From Branchiostoma lanceolatum (taxonomy: Eukaryota > Chordata > Leptocardii > Amphioxiformes > Branchiostomatidae), in NCBI RefSeq assembly GCF_035083965.1, contig NC_089732.1:3487383-3551382 (forward strand): 64,000 bases of DNA, in the 5' to 3' direction. Under the pieces are notes generated by a model, which saw nothing but the letters and a program-made list of their open reading frames with translations, had not been told where the DNA came from and ran no database searches. Shown piece by piece: positions 55,281 through 64,000 of this stretch. Numbering within the stretch: position 1 is the stretch's first letter; the number at the start of each line of letters is the position of its first letter. A program made the translations under genes and the position numbers.

Positions 55281-55439
55281 TCTACTTCTCCATTGTGGGT
55301 ATGGGCTTTGAGGTCACATCTGTTGAATCTATTGGTCTCTTATCTAGGGCGAGTATTCCCTAATTCCCAACAGCTGGTGGTTCCGCTGCCCAAAACCAAG
55401 TAGATGTAAGGGTGGTAACTCTACTAATGGTGTTGCAGA

Positions 55440-56490
55440 AAGTTATATGTACCTTTTGTTTCATAGTACGGATGTTATATTTAAAATGTAGGTACCTTTA
55501 GAACAGGTCAATACACCTGACAATGATTTATGCTAATGAGGACCTAATTCACATAATTTATGCATAATCATGTATTTCCCTAACCGTAAAAGCTGTGGCT
55601 GTCATATGTGAGATGTAGGTACCACTAGGAAAGGTGAATACACCTGGACATAAAATATGCTAATGAGGACCTCATTTGCATAATGTATGCAGAAACTTGT
55701 ATTTCCCTTACCATAATAGCTGCAGATATCATATTTGAGATGTAGGTTCCTTCAGAAAAGGTTAACACACTTGTCCATGAATTATGCTAATGAGGACCTC
55801 ATTTGCATATTTTATGCGTAAATGTGTATATCTCCTACCGTAAAGGCTATGGATGTCATATTTGAGATGTTGGTACCATTAGGAAAGGTAAAAAAGCCTG
55901 GCCATAAATTATGCTAATGAGAGCATCATTTGCATAATTTAGGCATATCCCTTGCCGTAAAGGCTACGGATGTCATATTTCAGATGTAGGTAATTTTAGG
56001 AAAGGTGAACACACATGGCCATAAATTATGCTAATGAATATCATTTGCATAATTTATTCATAAATGTGTATTTTCCTTACCGTTAAAGCTACGGATGTCA
56101 TATTTTAGATGTAGGTACTTTTAGGGAAGGTGAATACACCTGTCCATAAAATATGCTGATGCGGACCTCATTTGTATAATTTAGGTATAACCTTGTATTT
56201 CCCTTACTGTAAAGGCTACGGATTTCATATTTGACATGTAGGTACCATGAAAGGTCAGAAAACCTGGCCATAGATTATGCTAATGAGGAGTTTTTGCATA
56301 ATATATGCATAACCCTTACTTTAAAAGCTACTGATGATATATTTCAGATGTAGGTACCTTTAGGAAAGCTGAACACACCTGACCATGCTAATACAGACCT
56401 TGTTTGCATAATTTATGCAGAAACTTCAGGATTCCCTCACACTACAGTAAATGCTAAGGGCGTCATATTTGAGGTGTAGGTAACGGGAGG
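55440..56490. repeat. Satellite-like array of about 124-bp units, about eight copies
   Basis: The marker atgtaggtacc recurs at about 55487, 55612, 55740, 55866, 55984, 56108, 56237, 56346 and 56475. Between markers each unit has tatgctaatgagg, cNtcatttgcataatttatg-cat, cccttaccgtaaaagct and ggatgtcatatttgaga. Four units hold a perfect ATTTGCAT octamer. Confidence 0.92.
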
Positions 56491-56981
56491 GGAATATCCT
56501 GCATTTTCCAGAAAATGTTGCCTTTCTAGGTTCTATTACGTAGATACCCTCTGGCACACAAAACAAAACAACCAGTGGCAACAACAAATAACTAGGGAAA
56601 ATAAACACATCTCATATAAAAACAAATTTCATGGAGATTTTGGGTCTTCGGACTCTTGTTGTTTCTGTAGCTATGGTTGAAGATACGGATAGTAATGTTC
56701 CATACAGTTCCGCTTTAGTGGGTTGTTGTTTCCATTACCTTACTAGTAGAGGAATACTTTTCTCACAAATTCAATCATTTTAGGAGCCTGCCTGATGACA
56801 GGTCAATTGGCAATTCATGAGTGCAACAATCAAAAACAATAATACAATAAGCAAATAAAAAGGAATGAAAAGAAAATTCGTTACATTATTATCAGATTTA
56901 CACAGGTACAGCATCATGTATGCAACGAATCTATGATAAGTTAAGATCTGGAAGCCAGTAGTAGATCAAAACATATGATGC
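56491..56981. other. 3' flank of paralogue B
   Basis: AT-rich, no gene. Sequence just below the stop (atctatgataagttaagatctgg) is shared with the 3' flanks of paralogues A, C and D, so the duplication unit includes 3' sequence. Confidence 0.5.
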
Positions 56982-58440
56982 CTACGAAGCAGCGATATTA
57001 TCACCATGACTGATACTTAAATTGCGCCTCTGCAATAAGCGTACTAAACTCTCGCGAGCAACCACGAGAGCGAAGACGATGCAGTGACACACGGGGACTG
57101 CCACTAGCACCCCCAGTACAGCTACAATAGCGGCTAGAGTAGGGTTACCACCGTAGTCAAGGACGGGGTAGATAAAGGGAGCGTCATACAGACCCCTTCC
57201 ACCCGCAGCCCAGTAGATGACAGTGAAGAGAATGTAAATGCCCCCAAAGGTCAAAGGGTACACAAAATGTAGCAGTCGGCATGGCAGCCCGCTGACCATT
57301 ACGTCTATCACTATGGTAACGGAATTTACGGCGTGCAGAAGGAAGCTAAGAGCGCTTAAATCGTTTCTTAGCAATGACCAGAACAAAATCGTGATGCAAA
57401 ATCCTGCGCCGAAGGCCACGTTGTACAAGAACCAGTGGAGCTTGTAGTACCACGGTAGTGGCGGGGTTTGGGCAGAGTCTTGGCCGACGTTCGTTTGGGA
57501 TGTTCCATTGTCTGTGGCGGTAAGTAGCCTGGTGTTTTCCGTTGCCATGGCGACTTCAGACACTGGGGAACGAGAGTTGTAGTAGTCAGCAAAGCAGAGT
57601 ACGGCGCTCACCATGGTGTGGAGTGTGAGGAGGATGTAGCCCCATTCAGTCAGGAATATCATAAGTACTGGGCTGAACCGGTGGGGAGGGATTGTATGCA
57701 TGGTAAAAAAAGCTGTCATCTGGTACAGACACGCTGCAACTCGGTACAGCACGAATGGCAACTGGTTACTGAGCCACTGAAACAACAAAGAAAAGGAAGC
57801 TCAAATAAGTTACCTGGTTGTGTTAATAACTACACCCCGAGGCAGTTAAGTAATCATTTATGGCTTGTTTGTCTGTGTATCCTTTGGGGGTGTTATCGTA
57901 CTCATAGAAGCAGATTTATCTATTACACGCACATACACACACACAAACACACACACACAACAAACACGCACACAAACACACACACACACACACGCACACA
58001 GAAATACACATACGCACAGACATACGTATATGACACCACTATGTGTATATAGTACCACAGAGGTACGAAGGTCGAAGGACAGGCGTGTACGGATCCGGAC
58101 GTGGAGGTCAGAACTGTCAAACATTCACAATGTAGTCCTCGCCGCGTGAAGCCAACTGAAAGAGCCATTTGCCAGACAACTTCAGTTTGGTCGGGCAATT
58201 TACGATCTCCATCTTGAATATGTATTTTATCCTTCCTTATACTTAACTTAGCGAATTCATTCCTTATCATGTCATGTTTAGTATACTGGCCCTCTATTGG
58301 CTAGGAAAGTTTTCAACTCAAATCTCCGATAACAGCAGCGGCAAACTTACCGGCGTTCTAGTAAACACGTGACGATCGTTGTGTGTCAGCCCGAACGACT
58401 TCAGGCGAAATTCGCTTCTCAATCGCTGTCCACAAGACAT
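56982..58440 (-). CDS. Rolling-stone-like six-pass membrane protein, paralogue B
   Basis: Exons 58440-58351 (90 bp) and 57776-56982, phase 0, 294 residues. Exon 1 protein is almost the same as in A (MSCGQRLRSEFRLKSFGL, then THNDRHVFTRTP). Exon 2 has WLSNQLPFVLYRVAACLYQ, LTLHTMVSAVLCFADYY, WYYKLHWFLYN, GLPCRLLHFVYP, YWAAGGRGLYD and the conserved end ARESLVRLLQRRN. The loop between helices 2 and 3 is the shortest of the four, having lost most of the GASDDNRLSSDVV segment. Intron 1 holds a (ca)n run. Membrane protein of unknown role in this organism. Confidence 0.9.
57930..58025. repeat. CA-rich microsatellite in intron of paralogue B
   Basis: Imperfect (ca)n with aaca and cgca interruptions. 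Confidence 0.93.
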
Positions 58441-58480
58441 CTTGACGACTGTAGAGCGCACGAGATGTGTTCCCTGTGCT

Positions 58481-58561
58481 TATTATAGTGTAGGACACTG
58501 TGCGTCATGTGACGGGGGAACGTAGAGATAACGGTGTGAACTCTGAGGTTTGACCTGCTTA
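58481..58561 (-). promoter_or_regulatory. Promoter block of paralogue B
   Basis: On the coding strand, from far to near the ATG: TAAGCAGGTCA (58561-58551), palindrome GTCATGTGAC (58513-58504, an E-box of the M-box type) and CTATAATA (58488-58481). Order and spacing match paralogues C and D. Function inferred from conservation between paralogues only. Confidence 0.4.
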
Positions 58562-59285
58562 AAGGGCAAACATTTAATCTGTGAACAGAGTTCAACAGAC
58601 CTACAACAAATACAACCAAAGTACGCTTTGGAACTTTTCAAAAAGAAACTTTACGTCCGCTCGATTTCAATTTGATTTTGTACAGTCTTAAAGCATTTTC
58701 AAACCAGTCTTGAACTGGGGATGACGACAGCCTTTGTTTGTCAGGTTGTTGTTGTATAGTTGCATCAATTTCACTTTGACTGATACAGGCGAATTGCATA
58801 CAAAAGTTTGAAGTGATAATTATTTGAGGATGTAAAATTAACGCGCACTTTATATCAAGGTCTAGTTTTGTGAATGAAAGTTGAACTGCAATTGCCAACA
58901 CAAAAATTGGACAACGTTTCGACTAGTCAGCTCCACTATTTGTCAAGTGAGAATGTTTAGCTTTGTTTCAATAAGTTGAAAGGTATATTACATCAAATTT
59001 TGGATTTATTGAAGAAACGTTCAATTCATTTGCGTCTCGCAACATACACACTGACACAGGAAAACAAGAGATGAAGAGTTTATTATGGTAATGAACTACA
59101 AAATTATCCTCTCAGGTGACGCTGGATTCAGTAACAGATCTGCTTTCTTAGTAGAGCATATATCTAATTAAGAATAAGGGTTTGATACACTCAGATTGAA
59201 AGTATAGAAACTTTGTAGTCAGTACAAACCTAGCAGTAGATGACTCTATTCAAACAATCTAGAAGTAGATCAAAAGATATGATGC
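58562..59285. other. Intergenic between paralogues B and C
   Basis: Contains a single arm of foldback family Y at about 58874-58960 (gttgaactgcaattgccaac, aaaaattggac), also seen at 61106-61190, so it was probably carried along in the gene duplication. TTTATT at 59079 (AATAAA on the minus strand) could serve paralogue C. Confidence 0.45.
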
Positions 59286-60161
59286 CTACAGAGTAGCGAT
59301 ATCATCACCATGACTGTTACTTAAATTACGCCTCTGCAATAAGTGTACTAAACTCTCGCGAGCAACCACGAGAGCAAAGACGATGCAGTGACACACGGGG
59401 ACTGCCACTAGCACCCCCAGGACAGCTACAATAGCGGCTAGAGCAGGGTTACCCCCGTAGTCAAGGACGGGGTATATGAAGGGATAGTCATATAACCCCC
59501 TTCCACCCGAAGCCCAGTAGATGGCAGTAAAGATAATGTAAACGCCCCCAAAGATCGAAGGGTAAACAAAATGCAGCAGTCGGCATGGCAGACCGCTGAC
59601 CATTACGTCTATCACTATGGTAACAGAATTGACGGCATGAAACAAAATGTCGCCAACATTTATACCTACGTATCTTCCAAACAATGCCCAGAACAAAATT
59701 GTGACAATAATCCCCCCGCTAAAGGCCACGTTGTACAAGACCCAGCAGATCTTATAGTACCATGGTAGGGGCGGAGTTTGGGCAGACTGTTGGCTGACGT
59801 TTGTTTCGGCTCTTCTGCTACCTGTGGTGGTGAGCTCAATGGTAGATCCCGTCTCCATGACGACATTGGACGACAGGCGGTTGTCGTCCGATGCTCCACG
59901 TTGGGAACGAGAGTTGTAGTAGTCAGCAAAGCAGAGTGCGGCGCTCACAATAGTGTGGAGCGTGAGGATGATGAAGGCCCACTGAGTCAGGAATACCAAA
60001 AGCAGTGGGCGGAGCAGGCCTGTAGCTCCCTGTACAGCAAAGAAAATAACCACCTGGTACAAGCATGCTGCAACTCGGTACAGCACGAACGGTAGCTGGT
60101 TCTTCAGCCACTGAAACAACAAAGAAAAGGGTCTGATAAACACCTAGTAATTGTTAATGTC

Positions 60162-60194
<33 letters not shown>

Positions 60195-60665
60195 CATGTG
60201 TGTGCATGTGTATGTCACAAAAACAAATCTATTTTCTACACACACACACGCGCGCGCGCGCGCACACACACACACACACGGCACACACGGCACACACAAG
60301 CAAACCCACACCGGCGCTCAGAAATATCCAGGTCAACTTATAGAGCCTGTTGTAAGTAAGGAAACTTTCCTAGTTGTTTTGTCAGGCATGCCGACTTATC
60401 GTTGCCCTTCCTTATATTTGCCAAGGCCTCCTTGTATAGGAAGCCTATTTGTTCCATGCCAGAACGACTAAATCCACGCTGGATGAAACCACTAAATGCT
60501 TCATGTCCCTGGCTTTCTAGTACTCCAATTCAGATTCTCAAACCTTGTCCCCAACAACAGCAGCTGCAAACTTACCGGCGTTCTGGTAAACAGGTGACGG
60601 TCGTTGTGTGTCAGCCCGAACGACTTCAGGCGAAATTCGCTTCTCATTCGCTGTCCACAAGTCAT
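59286..60665 (-). CDS. Rolling-stone-like six-pass membrane protein, paralogue C
   Basis: Exons 60665-60576 (90 bp; MTCGQRMRSEFRLKSFGL...) and 60110-59286, phase 0, 304 residues. Exon 2 begins WLKNQLPFVLYRVAACLYQ, with LTLHTIVSAALCFADYY, one loop unit (QRGASDDNRLSSNVVMETGS), WYYKICWVLYN, GLPCRLLHFVYP and YWASGGRGLYD. Helix 3 and the following loop (FGRYVGINVGD) are the most diverged part. The intron holds (tg)n and (ca)n runs facing each other. Together with D it shares about 250 bp of upstream and intron sequence, so C and D look like the most recent duplicates in flanks. Confidence 0.9.
60160..60298. repeat. Facing (TG)n and (CA)n tracts in intron of paralogue C
   Basis: (tg)n at 60164-60192 and (ca)n with a (cg)n core at 60240-60298, separated by about 45 bp. 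They are complementary, so the strand can fold on itself. Confidence 0.92.
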
Positions 60666-60747
60666 ATTGACGACTGTACAGGGCACGAGATGTGTTCCCC
60701 TGCAATTTCAACGCCGCTCGTATGCAGGTTACGTCGTGTGGCCCAGC

Positions 60748-60812
60748 TGTAAAGGTGTCATGTGACATCGGAACTTAGGCTAAGGTGTGAACTTTGGTAT
60801 GTGACCTACTTA
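60748..60812 (-). promoter_or_regulatory. Promoter block of paralogue C
   Basis: Coding strand: TAAGTAGGTCA (60812-60802), GTCATGTGAC (60766-60757) and TTTACA (60753-60748) where D has TTTATA. The palindrome lies about 92 bp above the ATG. Confidence 0.4.
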
Positions 60813-61105
60813 GATACAAAGCAGTGACGTATAGACAAATATGTAAAATCGAGGCAGGCATGTATCCCCAGATTGTTTGGCATGTCTTTGTTTTGCGTCT
60901 TCTTCGTCTGTCTTTCAACTGATATAGGTTGTAGGTAGAGGCGAAGAAAGGAGAATGAGCACATGACAATTTGACAATGTATAGATGTATATTTGTATAC
61001 TATTCTTTTGTTGTGACCTGTACTTAACCCAGTGGGTGAATGTGTCCAATTATAAACTTAGCTCTTAATTCATTCATTCATGATAAGAAAGACAAAACAA
61101 ATCAA

Positions 61106-61190
61106 AGCTGAACTGCAATTGCCAACATAGAAATAATTTTTTCGACTGATCAGCTCCAGTCTTTTTGTCAAGTGAGAATGTTTTGCTTTC
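61106..61190. repeat. Family Y foldback arm near paralogue C
   Basis: aaagctgaactgcaattgcc and gactgatcagctccagtctt match 58874-58960, same orientation; a single-ended copy. Confidence 0.6.
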
Positions 61191-61689
61191 TTTAAATGAG
61201 TTGAGGGGCATATCAAATCAGAGTTTAGATGTATTAAAGAATTTCATTTGCGTCTTATAACATACATACTGACACAATTCAGCAAACTAAAGCTGAAGAG
61301 TTTGTTATGGTAAAGAACAACAGAATTAAAATCTCAGACGACTCTGGATTCAGTGACAGCTCTTCTCTCTTAGTAGAGCATATATCTAATTAAGAACAAG
61401 GGTTTCATACAGATTGAAAGAATATAAACATTTATTCCAACAACTATGCCAGAAGACCGATCTTGCATCGAAGGATGAAGTAATGGATCTAATCAAATGA
61501 TGTAATAAACAAATAAAGTATTATATAATACAATGAAGTAGTGCATCCAATGAAATAATACAATAAAGAAATAAAGTATCAAATCAAACAATAGTCGAAT
61601 TAAGTGTCAATGATACAATAATCAAATAAAAGAATCAAACTATACAATAATGAAATGAATTAATCAATCATAAAATGTGATATTGCTAT

Positions 61690-61830
61690 TCCATCTTTAT
61701 ACAATGAATCTATGATGAGCTCGAGTTTAAGCTTTAGAAGTAGATTCAGAATTAAGATGCCTACACTGCAGCGATGTTAATATTCTGACTGTTACTTGAT
61801 AAGCGTACTAAACTCTTTGAAGTCATTACG
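61690..61830 (-). pseudogene. Relic 3' end of a rolling-stone-like gene
   Basis: Matches the 3' coding end and flank of the four genes: caatgaatctatgatgagc, gatgcctacactgcagcgat, gactgttacttg then ataagcgtactaaactct. The block coding for the last residues before the stop (tacgcctctgca) is deleted and everything upstream is gone. A truncated duplicate. Confidence 0.75.
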
Positions 61831-62060
61831 AACTCAAATGTATCATATTTCTTTTCTCACATTCATTTCAAAGGCCTGATAAAAGGTCAAATGATCATTC
61901 ACGACTGCAGCGATAGAATATGATAATACGATGAGCATATCAAAAAGAATCAAACGAAAAAAAGTTTCATTGTAATCAAATCCATTTAGCTCCCACAACA
62001 TGTATACAACAGATCTATGGTTAGTTAAAATCTAGAAGCAGATCAAAAGATAATTGGTGC

Positions 62061-63025
62061 CTACATAGCAGCAATGGTATGACTATGACTGTTACTTGAA
62101 TTACGCCTATGCAATAAGCGTACTAAACTCTCGCGAGCAACCACGAGAGCGAAGACGATGCAGTGACACAGGGGGACTGCCACTAGCACCCCCAGGACAG
62201 CTACAATAGCGGCTAGAGCAGGGTTACCCCCGTAGTCAATGTAGGGGTAGATGAAGGGATAGTCATACAACCCCCTTCCACCTGCGGCCCAATAGACGAC
62301 AGTAAAGAGAATGTAAACAAACCCAAAGGTCGAAGGGTAAACAAAATGTAGCAGTCGGCATGGCAGACCGCTGACCATTACGTCTATCACTATGGTAACG
62401 GAATTTACGGCGTGCATGAGGATGCTAAGAGCGCTAAGATCGTTTCTTAGCAACGACCAGAACAAAATCGTGATGCCAATTCCCCCGCAGAAGGCTAAAT
62501 TGTACAAGACCCAACAAAGCTTGTAATACCACGGTAGTGGCAGGGTTTGGGTGGAGTCTTGGCCGACGCTCGTTTGGGCTGTTTCGATGCCTCTGGTGGT
62601 GAGTTGAATGGTAGATCCCGTCTCCATGACAACATCAGACGACAGGCGGTTGTCGTCCGATGCTCCATACAGGGAACGAGAGTTGTTGTAGTCAGCAAAG
62701 CAGAGTGCGGCGCTCACTATGGTGTGGAGTGTGAGGAGGATGTAGCCCCATGTAGTCAGGAATATCAAAGCTAAAGTTAGTTGAGGGAGGTCAACCAGGG
62801 CTCCGAGTATAGTGGAGAAAGCTATCACCTGGTACAAACATACTGCAACTCGGTACAGCACGAATGGCAGCTGGTTACTGAGCCACTGAAATAACAAAGA
62901 AAAGGGTCCGATAAACACCAAGTAATTCTTAATGTCTTGTCTCTGTGTATGTGTGTGTGTGTGTGTCGGTATGTGTGTATATGTCACAAAAACAGATTTA
63001 TTTTCTACACACACACACACACACA

Positions 63026-63065
<40 letters not shown>

Positions 63066-63448
63066 GCGCACACAAACAAACCCACACGCTCAGAAATATC
63101 CAGGTCAACTTATAGAGCCTGTACATGTTGTAAGTAAGGAAACTTTCCTTGTTGTTTTTTCCGGCCTGCCGACATATCATTGCCCTTCCTTATATTTGCC
63201 AAGGCCTCCTTGTATAGGAGGCTTATTCGTTCCCTGCCAGAACGATTAAATCCACGCTGGATGAAACCACTATTTAAAACGCTTCCTGTCCCTGGCTCTC
63301 TAGTACTCATATTTAAATTCTCAAACCTTGTCCCCAACAACAGCAACAGCAAACTTACCGGCGTTCTGGTAAACACGTGACGGTTGTTGTGTGTCAGCCC
63401 GAACGACTGCAGGCGAAATTCGCTTCTCATTCGCTGTCTACAACTCAT
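62061..63448 (-). CDS. Rolling-stone-like six-pass membrane protein, paralogue D
   Basis: Exons 63448-63359 (90 bp; MSCRQRMRSEFRLQSFGL...) and 62885-62061, phase 0, 304 residues. Exon 2 starts WLSNQLPFVLYRVAVCLYQ, then LTLHTIVSAALCFADYN, one loop unit, WYYKLCWVLYN, GLPCRLLHFVYP, YWAAGGRGLYD and ARESLVRLLHRRN. A longer open frame extends upstream of exon 2 through the intronic (tg)n tract, but the first-exon homology and the splice acceptor (atttcag|TGG) show that this extension is intron. The cluster may continue past the window edge. Confidence 0.9.
62945..63064. repeat. Facing (TG)n and (CA)n tracts in intron of paralogue D
   Basis: (tg)n at 62947-62968 and (ca)n at 63007-63062, the same arrangement as in paralogue C. 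Confidence 0.93.
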
Positions 63449-63507
63449 CTTGACCTCTGAGAAGATTTCAGCGCCGTTCGTTTGTAGGTTACGCCGTGTT
63501 TCCAGGT

Positions 63508-63573
63508 TATAAAGGTGTCATGTGACATCGGAACATGAGGTTATTGTGTGCACTCTGGTATGAGACCGACTTA
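63508..63573 (-). promoter_or_regulatory. Promoter block of paralogue D
   Basis: Coding strand: TAAGTCGGTCT (63573-63563, the half-site is damaged), GTCATGTGAC (63526-63517) and TTTATAA (63513-63508). The palindrome lies about 69 bp above the ATG. Confidence 0.4.
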
Positions 63574-64000
63574 GATGCAAAGCAGTGACGTATAGACAAA
63601 TATGTAGTATCCAGGCAGGAATGTGTCTCCAGATTGTTTTGCATGCCTTTTTTGCGTCTTCATTGCAATTGTCTGTCTTTCGATTGATAGGTTGTAGGTA
63701 GAGGCGAATAAGGGAGAAAGCGCATGACAATTTGACAATGTATAGATGTATATCTGTACACTATCCTTGTTTTGTGTGACCAGTACTTAACCAGTGGGTA
63801 TATGTGTACAATAAATATTGAATACCGCAAGAAATTTAAAAGAACTGTAACATTTCTTCATGTACATGTATGATCGACCTCAATGGTAGAAACAATTTGT
63901 TGGAAATAATGCTCTCCTATTTGACTCGTTTACGAAATGTTACTGTTCTGTCTTCAGCAACAGGCAAACAAAGAGCAAACACTTATGACACTGCTGACCT
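63574..64000. other. Upstream flank of paralogue D
   Basis: 63574-63800 is a close copy of the flank of paralogue C (60813-61045): gacgtatagacaaatatgta, gattgttttgcatg, gttgtaggtagaggcgaa, catgacaatttgacaatgta. No gene seen to the window edge. Confidence 0.6.

Noticed and set aside
62061..63071. 336-codon frame that starts in a Cys-Val repeat upstream of paralogue D exon 2
   Set aside because: The N-terminal part is translation of the intronic (tg)n tract; the splice acceptor and the 90-bp first exon conserved in all four genes show the true start at 63448.

Overview
The window looks like invertebrate chordate DNA, most likely a lancelet (amphioxus, Branchiostoma). This is inferred from the gene style (split class A GPCRs and rolling-stone-like tandem paralogues with GT-AG introns) and from the dense mix of short inverted-repeat elements, tRNA-derived SINEs and non-LTR retrotransposon scraps. 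No database search was possible, so the species is a judgement. Seven protein-coding genes could be assembled exon by exon. All splice sites named here are GT-AG, and reading phase is kept across every junction.

Layout. 1-4.8 kb holds a broken non-LTR reverse transcriptase (minus), a 132-bp tandem repeat interrupted by a foldback element, and a second foldback. 4.8-8.8 kb is a five-exon class A GPCR gene (plus). 8.8-12.6 kb is the convergent intergenic space. 12.6-31.8 kb is a paralogous six-exon GPCR gene (minus) with a first intron of about 12.8 kb full of repeats. The two GPCRs face tail to tail and share the positions of their middle exons (183 bp and 201 bp in both), but differ in introns at both ends. 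31.8-44.5 kb has no gene I can support; it is a field of MITE-like elements, SINE pieces and tandem duplications.

44.6-48.6 kb (minus) is a five-exon gene for a small type I membrane protein: signal peptide, Thr/Ala/Pro-rich stalk, one thyroglobulin type-1 domain, one transmembrane helix and a very short tail. Behind its last exon lies a tandem array of copies of that exon's 5' end, split by an 889-bp inverted-repeat transposon.

51.5-63.5 kb (minus) is a tandem array of four rolling-stone-like genes (six-pass membrane proteins), each with a 90-bp first coding exon and one large second exon, plus a relic 3' end of a further copy near 61.75 kb. Their upstream regions share a TATA-like box, a GTCATGTGAC palindrome (three of four) and a block carrying an AGGTCA half-site. 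Between the first and second gene are two satellite-like arrays, one rich in ATTTGCAT octamers.

The GPCR pair, the thyroglobulin-domain protein and the rolling-stone cluster are all membrane proteins, but nothing in the sequence ties them into one pathway. The strongest candidates for undescribed biology are the exon-fragment array of the thyroglobulin-domain gene, the rolling-stone cluster with its variable loop and shared promoter blocks, and the discordant intron sets of the GPCR pair.
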